A DNA stretch of 5,919 bases, from assembly GCA_900766395.1 (NCBI GenBank), contig CAAFWB010000011.1:1-5919 (forward strand). Reading direction: 5' to 3'. Source of the stretch: Clostridia bacterium (GTDB taxonomy: Bacteria; Bacillota; Clostridia; Christensenellales; UBA1242). The translations under genes were made by a program, and so were the position numbers. The notes beneath the pieces were generated by a model, which was not told the DNA's origin, ran no database searches, and saw only the letters and a program-made list of their open reading frames with translations. Below are positions 1-5,657 of the stretch, piece by piece; position 1 is the first letter of the stretch, and each line of letters starts with the position of its first letter.

Positions 1-338
1 CAATCATATCAGGAGAAAAAGCAATATTTTCGTTTGGTGTGCTTGACGGGTCGCTCGAAGAAGTTAAACAAAAAATACAAACAGAACTTGGAGAAAGCAT
101 TGGTGCGTTGATTCGTGGTGGTGTTGTTGAAATTCATAGCGGACTGGCAAGGATTTCGCTTGTTGGCATTGGGCTTGCAACACACACAAAAACAGCGGCG
201 ATTGTTTCAGAAATTCTGATTGAAAATCAAATTGAATATGGTTTTGTTTCAAACACTGACATTTCTTTGTCGATGACTGTTGATTCAAAAGAGAAACAAA
301 GAGCGATTGAAATTTTGGCGAAAAGATTTGGATTGTGA
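1..338 (+). CDS. lysC: Aspartokinase, C-terminal part (5' end outside window)
   Basis: Aspartokinase phosphorylates aspartate with ATP, the committed step towards diaminopimelate/lysine, threonine and methionine, in the cytoplasm. The frame is open from the window edge (first full codon at 3), giving 111 residues that end at TGA 336-338. The piece covers the C-terminal regulatory ACT region: a strand-helix segment (GVLDGSLEEVKQKI) followed by the last ACT repeat, with the family-typical core ARISLVGIGLATHTKTAA, a strand around FVSNTDISLSMTVD and the closing helix ending RFGL. ACT domains of this family bind lysine or threonine for feedback inhibition, but the effector cannot be told from this part. 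The catalytic domain is not in the window. asd follows after 3 nt on the same strand, which supports both the call and cotranscription. GTG 39 is in frame but internal, not a start. Confidence 0.88.
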   Translation, partial: IISGEKAIFSFGVLDGSLEEVKQKIQTELGESIGALIRGGVVEIHSGLARISLVGIGLATHTKTAAIVSEILIENQIEYGFVSNTDISLSMTVDSKEKQRAIEILAKRFGL

Positions 339-341
339 GGC

Positions 342-1337
342 ATGATGAAAAAAATTAATTTGGCAGTGGTCGGTGCCACTGGAATGGTTGGCGGAAGTTT
401 TCTCAAAGTTTTGTCGGAGAAAAATTTGCCGATTGAAAATATTTATTTGTTCGCGAGTGCAAAGAGTGAGGGAAAAGTGCTTCACTGCTTGGGGAAAGAT
501 GTTGTTGTTGAAAAACTTGCGGAAGAAAATATCAAAAACAAAAAGATTGATTATGCCCTTTTCTCCGCTGGCGGGGCGAGGTCGGAAGAATTTGCTCCAA
601 TTTTTGTGAAATATGGCGGTGTTGTGATTGATAATTCAAGCTTTTGGAGAATGGACAAAAATGTTCCTCTTGTTGTTCCGCAGGTAAACCCTGAAGACGT
701 ATATCAAAATCACGGCATCATCGCAAATCCAAACTGCTCGACCATTGGGGTTATGGCTCCACTCAAAGCGCTTGACAATCTTTTTGGCTTGGAGGAAGTG
801 GACTATGTGACATTCCAAGCGGTTAGTGGCAGCGGAATGAAGGGGGTTCTTGATCTTGCTCGAACAACAAAAGGCGAAAGTCCAGAGTTCTACCCATATC
901 CAATTTTCAACAACTGCATACCTCAGATTGACTCTTTTGTTGACGGCGGCTTCACCAAAGAAGAAATGAAAATGGTGAACGAGAGCAAAAAGATTTTGGG
1001 GAAACCAAACCTCAAAGTGTCTGCAACCTGTGTTCGTGTGCCAGTTGAAAATTCTCATTCAATTTCGGTGTCTGCAACATTCAAGAGTGAAGTTGATATT
1101 GCGTCTGCAAAAGAGGCGCTAAAAAATTATCCTTCAATCGTTGTTCTTGATGACCCAGAAAATTCTGTGTACCCAGTCGCAACTCGTGCAACTGGAACTG
1201 ACAAGATTTATGTTGGGAGGCTAAGGCTTGACCTGAATAATCCAAAACGAGTTCACTTTTTCACAGTGTCTGACAACATTCGAAAAGGCGCAGCATCAAA
1301 CGCGATTGAGATTCTTGAACTTTTGCTTGATAAATAA
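342..1337 (+). CDS. asd: Aspartate-semialdehyde dehydrogenase
   Basis: It reduces aspartyl-4-phosphate to aspartate semialdehyde with NADPH, the step after aspartokinase and the branch point to lysine/diaminopimelate and to threonine/methionine. The 331-residue length is normal for the family. An N-terminal Rossmann fold carries the dinucleotide loop GATGMVG (residues 11-17). The catalytic Cys132 lies in NPNCSTIG. Gln159 in FQAVSGSG and the segment CVRVPVENSHS (230-240, Arg232 and His239) match the substrate-binding and acid/base positions of the family. RKGAASNAIEI near the end is the usual C-terminal NADP-side motif. The site GAGG (337-340) overlaps the lysC stop. It is only 1 nt from ATG 342 but 4 nt from ATG 345, so translation may really begin at the second Met; the protein differs by one residue. 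It is probably cotranscribed with lysC and is terminated by the hairpin just downstream. Confidence 0.96.
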   Translation: MMKKINLAVVGATGMVGGSFLKVLSEKNLPIENIYLFASAKSEGKVLHCLGKDVVVEKLAEENIKNKKIDYALFSAGGARSEEFAPIFVKYGGVVIDNSSFWRMDKNVPLVVPQVNPEDVYQNHGIIANPNCSTIGVMAPLKALDNLFGLEEVDYVTFQAVSGSGMKGVLDLARTTKGESPEFYPYPIFNNCIPQIDSFVDGGFTKEEMKMVNESKKILGKPNLKVSATCVRVPVENSHSISVSATFKSEVDIASAKEALKNYPSIVVLDDPENSVYPVATRATGTDKIYVGRLRLDLNNPKRVHFFTVSDNIRKGAASNAIEILELLLDK

Positions 1338-1343
1338 ATTAAA

Positions 1344-1378
1344 AAAGACGAGGCTAAACAACCTCGTTTTTGTTTTTG
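1344..1378. terminator. Bidirectional intrinsic terminator shared by asd and the GtrA gene
   Basis: A perfect 6-bp stem ACGAGG (1348-1353) / CCTCGT (1362-1367) with an 8-nt loop lies 10 nt after the asd stop. It is flanked by an A-run on the left (1341-1346) and two T-runs on the right (1367-1371, 1373-1377), so it can work in both directions and the A/T flanks extend the stem. The minus-strand stop codon (1354-1356) sits in the loop, so one arm and the T-tract also encode the last residues of the GtrA protein. Confidence 0.82.
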
Positions 1379-1899
1379 TCCAAATCTGATTTGAGAATGT
1401 CGGGAACATTTGGCTCGGTTTCTTGGTTTGGCATTTGAGCGATGTTTTCTTCAACTTGAATTTTTGCGATTTCAATTTCTTGTTCTTTTTTGCCTTTTGC
1501 AGTGTCGATTGATTTTCCAAACACAACAAATCGGCAGAACAAATATTCGGTTGCAAAGTTGATTATCATCGTTCCAGCAAGAACAATATATTCATTCCAG
1601 CCAATTCCCGTCAGAGCACTGCTCCACCATGTTGAGAGTGGTGTGAAAACAATATAGTATGCGGCAACTTTTGCCATTGCGATTGGAATGTTGTTTGCGG
1701 ACTTAAAAGTAAATTTTCGGTTGAAAGTGAAATTCCATATAACGGAGAGAACCAGTCCCACGAGATACGCAATCCAATAATCAATTTTTGCCACTTCGTT
1801 GAGAAGTGTTGTTGTCCCAAACTGAATAATGCCAGCGGAGCAAGTGAACATGAGATATTTAAAAAATCTCCAAACTTCTTTCTTTGTGTTTTTTTCCAT
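1354..1899 (-). CDS. GtrA-like family membrane protein
   Basis: Small integral membrane protein of the GtrA-like family, whose characterised members are thought to help move lipid-linked sugars (such as bactoprenol-glucose) across the membrane for cell-surface glycan modification. From ATG 1899 it has 181 residues: four hydrophobic segments at about 12-33, 43-60, 73-97 and 102-125, the family-like stretch SVIWNFTFNRKFTFK (52-66) between helices 2 and 3, and FATEYLFCRFVVFGK ending helix 4. A highly charged, probably cytoplasmic tail follows (about 130-181), which is longer than the usual core of the family. An in-frame TTG at 1935 would add 12 residues, but that TTG is the first three bases of a perfect -35 box and the extension does not look conserved, so I prefer ATG 1899. 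No Shine-Dalgarno sequence precedes it, so the mRNA looks leaderless. No glycosyltransferase gene is adjacent, so the substrate is unknown. Confidence 0.85.
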   Translation of the reverse strand: MEKNTKKEVWRFFKYLMFTCSAGIIQFGTTTLLNEVAKIDYWIAYLVGLVLSVIWNFTFNRKFTFKSANNIPIAMAKVAAYYIVFTPLSTWWSSALTGIGWNEYIVLAGTMIINFATEYLFCRFVVFGKSIDTAKGKKEQEIEIAKIQVEENIAQMPNQETEPNVPDILKSDLDKNKNEVV

Positions 1900-1906
1900 G
1901 TGTGAG

Positions 1907-1935
1907 AGTTTACACAAAAATTTTTTTGTTGTCAA
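1907..1935 (-). promoter_or_regulatory. Sigma-70-type promoter of the GtrA gene
   Basis: On the minus strand a perfect -35 TTGACA (1935-1930) is followed by a 17-bp spacer and a -10 TAAACT (1912-1907, 4 of 6 matches to TATAAT). The predicted start of transcription, 6-8 nt further on, is about 1901-1899, at or just before the ATG. The upstream gene stops only 4 nt before the -35, so this is an internal promoter that lets the GtrA gene be expressed independently. Confidence 0.68.
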
Positions 1936-1938
1936 ACC

Positions 1939-2769
1939 TTAATCCAAAATATTGTTTGGTGTGGCTTTGTTGAATTTTGGATTGAAGAATGAAACCAATG
2001 CAAGCACAAGCAAAAGACTGCTAATAATCAAATAATATATGTTTTTGCGAACAATAAAACTTGAAAGCAACAAAATGAATGATGCGAAAAAATATCCTTT
2101 GCTTCGTTTTCGATTGAGAGCGACACTCAAAATTTCTTGTTTTGAAGGTCGAGTGTTAGCAGGCATTTTTGTCTTAATTTCGGGAAAACAATCATAAAAC
2201 TTAAGCAATTTGTTGTATGTGTCGACTTTGTCCAATATCACAATTTCAAAATCTTGAAAATGCTTTGCAAGTTTGTGGACTTCGGGGTCAACTGTTCCAG
2301 TCGTTATGACAACTTTTTGAGGATTTTCCTTTTTTGCAAGATTCAGGCAAAAAAGCAAATTGTCACATGAAAAATTTTGATAGGTATAAAAGGGCATCAA
2401 AACAACTTTTTTGTCCGGATTTTCAACAACAACAAAGCGACTTTTTTTTGTTGCTTTGTGCTTGAGGGAGGCGAGTTTGTGAAAAAAGTTTAGGTTTTCT
2501 TTGTCGTCTGAAAAAAGAAATGTCAGTGTTATCTCTTCAATTTGTTTATCGAGTTCTTTTTTGTTTCCATTTTTTGCTTGTTTTCTTTTTCTTATAAAAA
2601 ACAACCCAACTTCAATGAGAGCGGTGCAAAGGAGTGAGCAGACGAGTGCGATGACCCAGTCCCTCACAAAATATCTTATCCATACAAACGAAATAATAAA
2701 TTCCAAAAAGACACGGGCGAGGGTGCTAATTATAGCAAATATATTTATATTCTTAATAAAGTTTTTCAT
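1939..2769 (-). CDS. Membrane protein of unknown function with a possible degenerate nuclease-like domain
   Basis: I do not recognise the family. The 276-residue product has two N-terminal hydrophobic helices (about 11-31 and 38-59), a basic stretch (60-72), a soluble middle region (about 75-215) and two C-terminal helices (about 226-242 and 243-263), so both ends and the middle domain are probably on the same side, most likely the cytoplasm. The middle region contains SRFVVVENPDKKVVLMPFYT, then KVVITTGTVDPEVHKLAKHF and FEIVILDKVDTYNKLL. The order (strand, helix, strand ending in T-G, 'helix of the HKLA type', strand ending ILD) resembles Mrr-like or RmuC-like restriction-endonuclease folds, but the usual acidic-plus-[EQ]xK active site is not visible, so any such domain would be inactive or divergent. 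ATG 2769 has no Shine-Dalgarno sequence. The GtrA gene follows 39 nt after its stop on the same strand. Confidence 0.75.
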   Translation of the reverse strand: MKNFIKNINIFAIISTLARVFLEFIISFVWIRYFVRDWVIALVCSLLCTALIEVGLFFIRKRKQAKNGNKKELDKQIEEITLTFLFSDDKENLNFFHKLASLKHKATKKSRFVVVENPDKKVVLMPFYTYQNFSCDNLLFCLNLAKKENPQKVVITTGTVDPEVHKLAKHFQDFEIVILDKVDTYNKLLKFYDCFPEIKTKMPANTRPSKQEILSVALNRKRSKGYFFASFILLLSSFIVRKNIYYLIISSLLLVLALVSFFNPKFNKATPNNILD

Positions 2770-2775
2770 ATACTA

Positions 2776-2781
2776 TTTATA
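2776..2781 (-). promoter_or_regulatory. Possible -10 box of the minus-strand membrane protein gene
   Basis: On the minus strand TATAAA (2781-2776) stands 6 nt before ATG 2769, which would place the transcription start at about the ATG. No convincing -35 lies 16-18 bp upstream (the 17-bp position reads TGTTTA). A short dyad, ACAC/GTGT, lies just upstream (2783-2796) and could be an operator, though it is short enough to be chance. Confidence 0.35.
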
Positions 2782-2840
2782 GACACATTTCCGTGTTTTA
2801 AACAGATTTAAAAAATTCAAAAATTTTCGTGATATCCATA

Positions 2841-2868
2841 TTGACAAAATCATCATAAATGCTATAAT
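2841..2868 (+). promoter_or_regulatory. Consensus sigma-70/A promoter of the 344-aa anchored protein gene
   Basis: Perfect TTGACA (2841-2846), a 16-bp spacer and perfect TATAAT (2863-2868), with TGC immediately before the -10 making an extended -10 box. The region upstream of the -35 (about 2803-2830) is A/T-tract rich, like an UP element. Predicted transcription start about 2875, giving a leader of about 19 nt. This is the strongest-looking promoter of a Shine-Dalgarno-led gene in the window. Confidence 0.88.
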
Positions 2869-2877
2869 ATTTCAAAA

Positions 2878-2883
2878 AAGGAG
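2878..2883 (+). promoter_or_regulatory. Ribosome binding site that fixes the GTG start at 2894
   Basis: AAGGAG (2878-2883) ends 10 nt before GTG 2894. The nearby ATG at 2898 is out of frame, and no other start with suitable spacing lies in frame. Confidence 0.75.
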
Positions 2884-2893
2884 ATAAACAAAG

Positions 2894-3928
2894 GTGAATG
2901 TAACTGTTATTGTTCTTAGCAATCTTGTAAGTATAGTTGTTGCTACAGTTGGTTGTATTTACGGATTGGTGAAAGGTGCACCACGTAATAGAGCCGCAAA
3001 ATTGCAGAAGAAAGCATATAAGGGAAAAATTAGTGGCAAAAGACTTAACAAAGCCCTCGTAAGAAACTATAAGAGACAAATCACTGCGCTCAAGTGGGGT
3101 CGTATGCCATTGATGGAAAAAGTCAACTCTTTTTCATATGCAGTAAATCGAGATGATGACTTTGCAGATCTTTGGGAAGCAAACAGCACGAGCAAGAAAG
3201 AAAAAAAGAATATGAAAAAACTTGCTATTTGCAAATCAAAAATCAAAATCGCTGAATTGAAGAATAAAAAAGTTGGTGCATTGGTTAAAACAAGGGATCA
3301 ACAAATCAGCAAAAATGGTGCTGGACCAATGAAAACAATGGGCTGGATGGAGTCAATGCCAAAAGTTGGTGGTGGCGAATTTGTTAACAGAGTAAAAGGC
3401 TATGGAGCAAAAGAAGGTGGCACATTTGTTGGCGGAATTGACAATGAAATTAGATATCAAATGGCTGCGACATCTGATGACACAAAAGGCTATGATCCAA
3501 GTGACTTATTTCAAAAAGCTCAATCGCAATTCAGAAACAATATGCCAACAACTCGAGCAACATTCAAAAGATTTGGCGTGAACTATCCAATCACTGCAGG
3601 TCTTGTTCCTGATAGATTTGTTGTTGGAAATAACAAAGAAATGTATGGCTTGTCAAAACTTATTATCTTGGCAAATGCATGTTCAAAACTTTCTGAAAAC
3701 AAAGACATGAAAAAAGTTCAAGTAATCGATGATGCTGCTGACAAAAATGAAAGAGTCAAATATTTGACCAGATCACAGTTTGCACAATATGCTTCAGCAT
3801 ATGTTAATTCTGAATCAGGCAAGACAGGACTTAATTCTCTCCAAAAGGTTGATTGCGAACAAGCACAAGCAATTCAAGACACTTTGGAAAATTATGTCGA
3901 AAGTTATAAAACAGAAATTGAAAAATAA
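2894..3928 (+). CDS. Uncharacterised 344-aa protein with one N-terminal membrane anchor
   Basis: I do not recognise this family. It starts at GTG and ends at TAA. Residues 3-27 form one hydrophobic helix (VTVIVLSNLVSIVVATVGCIYGLV) followed by a strongly basic region (31-70), which by the positive-inside rule suggests an anchor with the long C-terminal part in the cytoplasm. There is no lipobox and no obvious signal-peptidase site. The soluble part contains a Lys-rich, probably helical segment (about 100-138), a Gly-rich middle (141-182: NGAGPMKTMGWMESMPKVGGGEF and GYGAKEGGTFVGG, quoted as separate pieces), a region around YPITAGLVPDRFVVGNN (231-247), and a helical C-terminus. No catalytic motif is apparent. 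It has its own consensus promoter, a good ribosome binding site and its own terminator, so it is a single-gene unit that is probably well expressed. A structural or envelope role is possible, but that is a guess. Confidence 0.88.
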   Translation: MNVTVIVLSNLVSIVVATVGCIYGLVKGAPRNRAAKLQKKAYKGKISGKRLNKALVRNYKRQITALKWGRMPLMEKVNSFSYAVNRDDDFADLWEANSTSKKEKKNMKKLAICKSKIKIAELKNKKVGALVKTRDQQISKNGAGPMKTMGWMESMPKVGGGEFVNRVKGYGAKEGGTFVGGIDNEIRYQMAATSDDTKGYDPSDLFQKAQSQFRNNMPTTRATFKRFGVNYPITAGLVPDRFVVGNNKEMYGLSKLIILANACSKLSENKDMKKVQVIDDAADKNERVKYLTRSQFAQYASAYVNSESGKTGLNSLQKVDCEQAQAIQDTLENYVESYKTEIEK

Positions 3929-3939
3929 CAAACAAAAAG

Positions 3940-3976
3940 AAAACGCGGAAAAGTGATTCCGCGTTTTTTGTTTTTG
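3940..3976 (+). terminator. Intrinsic terminator of the 344-aa protein gene
   Basis: An 11-bp perfect stem AAAACGCGGAA (3940-3950) / TTCCGCGTTTT (3957-3967) with the 6-nt loop AAGTGA, followed by T-runs at 3964-3969 and 3971-3975, lies 11 nt after the stop codon. A/T flanks (CAAAAA 3933-3938) can extend the pairing with the second T-run. Confidence 0.93.
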
Positions 3977-4013
3977 CTTGTCGAATTTGGCAAAATTTGA
4001 GATTTATATTTTT

Positions 4014-4022
4014 TGATATAAT
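4014..4022 (+). promoter_or_regulatory. Second, overlapping extended -10 element upstream of lgt
   Basis: TGATATAAT (4014-4022) is a perfect extended -10 box, and its last T is the first base of the lgt -35 box. No well-spaced -35 is present (TTGAGA at 3997-4002 is only 14 bp away), but extended -10 promoters can work without one. It would start transcription near 4029 and leave a leader of about 29 nt without a Shine-Dalgarno sequence. Confidence 0.45.
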
Positions 4023-4050
4023 TGACACAATATTTTTTTGTTTATATAAT
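4022..4050 (+). promoter_or_regulatory. Consensus sigma-70/A promoter of lgt
   Basis: Perfect TTGACA (4022-4027), a 17-bp spacer and perfect TATAAT (4045-4050). Transcription is predicted to begin at about 4056-4058, essentially at ATG 4058, so the transcript would be leaderless. Confidence 0.85.
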
Positions 4051-4057
4051 GTTTTCT

Positions 4058-4870
4058 ATGAATCCAGGATTTTACATAGGAAAATTACATATTGCTTGGT
4101 ATGGTGTTTTGATTGCGTTTGGAATGCTTGTCGCAATTCTTCTCTGCATTCCCGACGTCAAAAAAAGAGACATAAAAATGGACGAAATGATTAGCCTTGC
4201 TCTTTGGGTTATTCCATTTTCAATCATTGGCGCAAGACTATATTATGTGATCTTTTATGCTCATGACTACACATTTGCCGAAATGTTCCGAATTTGGGAC
4301 GGAGGCATGGCAATTTATGGCGGAGTTATTGCAGGTGCACTCACAATCATAATTTGGTGCGTAATAAAAAAGAAGAGCATTGCGGGTTTTATGGATGTTA
4401 TTGCGCCGAGTTTGATTATTGCTCAATCAATCGGCAGATGGGGGAATTTCATCAATCAAGAGGCTTATGGCTATTTGGTTGAGAATCCAAACCTTCAATG
4501 GTTTCCATACGCCGTATATATCGAGGCGGACGCGAGTTGGCATCTTGCGACATTCTTTTATGAGAGTATGTGGAATTTGATTGGTTTTGCCATTCTTATG
4601 GTCATTTTGTATTTTGTTAAAAACAAAGGCGCGGTCGTTGCATCATACCTTGTTTGGGAAGGAATCGGCAGAGCGATGATTGAAGGGCTTAGGACTGATA
4701 GTTTGTATATTGGAAGTTCTGGCATTCGCGTTTCGCAACTGCTCAGCATTTTCATGATTGTTGGCGGACTTGTGTGGATTGGCTTTATTATATATAAGGA
4801 TATAAAGCAGAAAAAACAAAATGGAGGAGATAATGAAACAAGACAAAGAAAAAAGCAGACAGGAAAATGA
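4058..4870 (+). CDS. lgt: Prolipoprotein diacylglyceryl transferase
   Basis: Lgt is a multi-pass inner-membrane enzyme that transfers diacylglycerol from phosphatidylglycerol to the lipobox cysteine of prolipoproteins, the first step of lipoprotein maturation. From ATG 4058 the product has 270 residues, a normal length. Family motifs are present: DGGMAIYGGVIAG (81-93, with Tyr where enterobacterial enzymes have His), the signature GRWGNFINQEAYG (126-138) with Arg127, Asn130, Asn133 and Glu135, HLATFFYES (162-170), and WEGIGRAMIEGLRTD (200-214) with Arg205 and Arg212. Several hydrophobic helices span the protein and a charged tail ends it (about 248-270). An in-frame TTG at 4022 would add 12 residues, but it is the -35 box, and the extra residues lack family similarity; ATG 4049 lies inside the -10 box. 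No Shine-Dalgarno sequence precedes ATG 4058. The last 38 nt overlap the next gene. Confidence 0.95.
   Translation: MNPGFYIGKLHIAWYGVLIAFGMLVAILLCIPDVKKRDIKMDEMISLALWVIPFSIIGARLYYVIFYAHDYTFAEMFRIWDGGMAIYGGVIAGALTIIIWCVIKKKSIAGFMDVIAPSLIIAQSIGRWGNFINQEAYGYLVENPNLQWFPYAVYIEADASWHLATFFYESMWNLIGFAILMVILYFVKNKGAVVASYLVWEGIGRAMIEGLRTDSLYIGSSGIRVSQLLSIFMIVGGLVWIGFIIYKDIKQKKQNGGDNETRQRKKQTGK
4823..4829 (+). promoter_or_regulatory. Ribosome binding site deciding the start of the coiled-coil gene
   Basis: GGAGGAG (4823-4829) lies inside the lgt coding region, 3-5 nt before ATG 4833. The in-frame ATG at 4821 precedes this site directly and has only A-rich sequence upstream, so it is unlikely to be used. 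Confidence 0.8.
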
Positions 4871-5651
4871 GTATCTTATTTCCATCATAACAAAAAAATA
4901 TGAGGACGAACTCGCCGAAAAAGACAAGGAGATAACAAGACTTCGTGTCGAGGTTGAAGCGCTTCGTAGCGGTCAAAAACACCTTGCCTCAAAAAAAGCG
5001 AGCATATCCAATGCCCTTGTCGCTGCTGTTGACAAGGCAAAAGAAATTGAAAATAGCTCAAAAAAAATTTATGAGCTAAAAATCAATCAACTTTCAGCCC
5101 TTCAAGCACGCTGGGAAAAACTTCTCGAGGAAATGCTCCAAAAATATCCAAACCTTGTTGAAACCGAAAACGTTTCGCATATGGTTCAAAAATTCAAAGA
5201 CTCAATGCTCGAAGTGATGTCGGAAGACTTTGATATTCCAAAAACATCAAAAGAAGTAACGAGCGGCGATCAAATCCGTTCACTCCTCAGCCGTGTTAAT
5301 AAAAAAGAAAAGAAAGAAGTTGTCAAAATCGCAAGAAAAAAACAATCACCAAGGCCAGTTGAAAAAAACACTCGTCCAGAAGGCATGGACAAACCAACGC
5401 TCATCAAACCAATTGTGAATATGAGCATGGATAAAGATGAGGGCTATGAAACCCTTGCTGACAAATTTCTCAGTGTTGACGAAGAAGAGGAAAGTGTTGG
5501 GCTTAACAAAGCGGTTTGCTCAAAAGTCGCAAAAGATGACCCTTATGCCTATCCAGAAGTCAATGAAAGCGGATTTGACCTTGAAGAAGCGGTTAATCCA
5601 AAAGATGACTTGGAAGAAATTATGAAATCCTTTGATTTCTATGAAAACTAA
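4833..5651 (+). CDS. Coiled-coil protein of unknown function, translationally linked to lgt
   Basis: I do not recognise a named family. From ATG 4833 the product has 272 residues, soluble, with no signal peptide or membrane helix. Residues 1-50 are a charged helix with heptad character (YEDELAEKDKEITRLRVEVE), and about 55-105 continue as a second helical stretch (ISNALVAAVDKAKEIENSSK, then LSALQARWEKLLEEMLQKYP). This order is loosely like DivIVA-type scaffold proteins, in which a coiled coil is followed by an 'ALxxA...A.EI' helix, but the N-terminal membrane-binding DivIVA motif is absent, so this is only a suggestion. About 135-200 is a basic, probably disordered linker, and about 201-272 is a very acidic tail (DEEEE 216-220, DLEEAVNPKDDLEEIMKSF 249-267). 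The gene overlaps lgt by 38 nt and has its own strong ribosome binding site but no separate promoter that I can see, so it is probably cotranscribed with lgt. Confidence 0.85.
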   Translation: MKQDKEKSRQENEYLISIITKKYEDELAEKDKEITRLRVEVEALRSGQKHLASKKASISNALVAAVDKAKEIENSSKKIYELKINQLSALQARWEKLLEEMLQKYPNLVETENVSHMVQKFKDSMLEVMSEDFDIPKTSKEVTSGDQIRSLLSRVNKKEKKEVVKIARKKQSPRPVEKNTRPEGMDKPTLIKPIVNMSMDKDEGYETLADKFLSVDEEEESVGLNKAVCSKVAKDDPYAYPEVNESGFDLEEAVNPKDDLEEIMKSFDFYEN

Positions 5652-5657
5652 AACATT

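Noticed and set aside
339..341. Possible regulatory signal between lysC and asd
   Set aside because: The gap is only 3 nt. A lysine riboswitch, if present, would be upstream of lysC, outside this window.
636..1058. 140-codon open frame on the minus strand
   Set aside because: It lies wholly within asd, whose motifs and catalytic residues are intact, and its translation is of low-complexity, Phe/His/Asn-rich type typical of antisense frames.
1900..1935. 12-codon upstream extension of the GtrA gene to a TTG start
   Set aside because: The TTG is the first half of a perfect -35 box, the AAGG upstream is too close for a ribosome site, and the extra residues (TTKKFLCKLSH) do not fit the family start.
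2501..2782. 93-codon plus-strand frame antisense to the minus-strand membrane protein
   Set aside because: No ribosome site or promoter, and the opposite strand has a membrane protein with coherent helices.
2798..3079. 93-codon minus-strand frame over the divergent promoter region
   Set aside because: It runs through the consensus promoter and the start of the gene at 2894, and has no ribosome site of its own.
4022..4057. 12-codon upstream extension of lgt to a TTG start
   Set aside because: The segment is a complete consensus promoter, has no ribosome site before the TTG, and Lgt similarity begins at about MNPGF.
4821..4832. ATG 4821 as start of the coiled-coil gene
   Set aside because: The Shine-Dalgarno GGAGGAG lies after this ATG and is well placed for ATG 4833.
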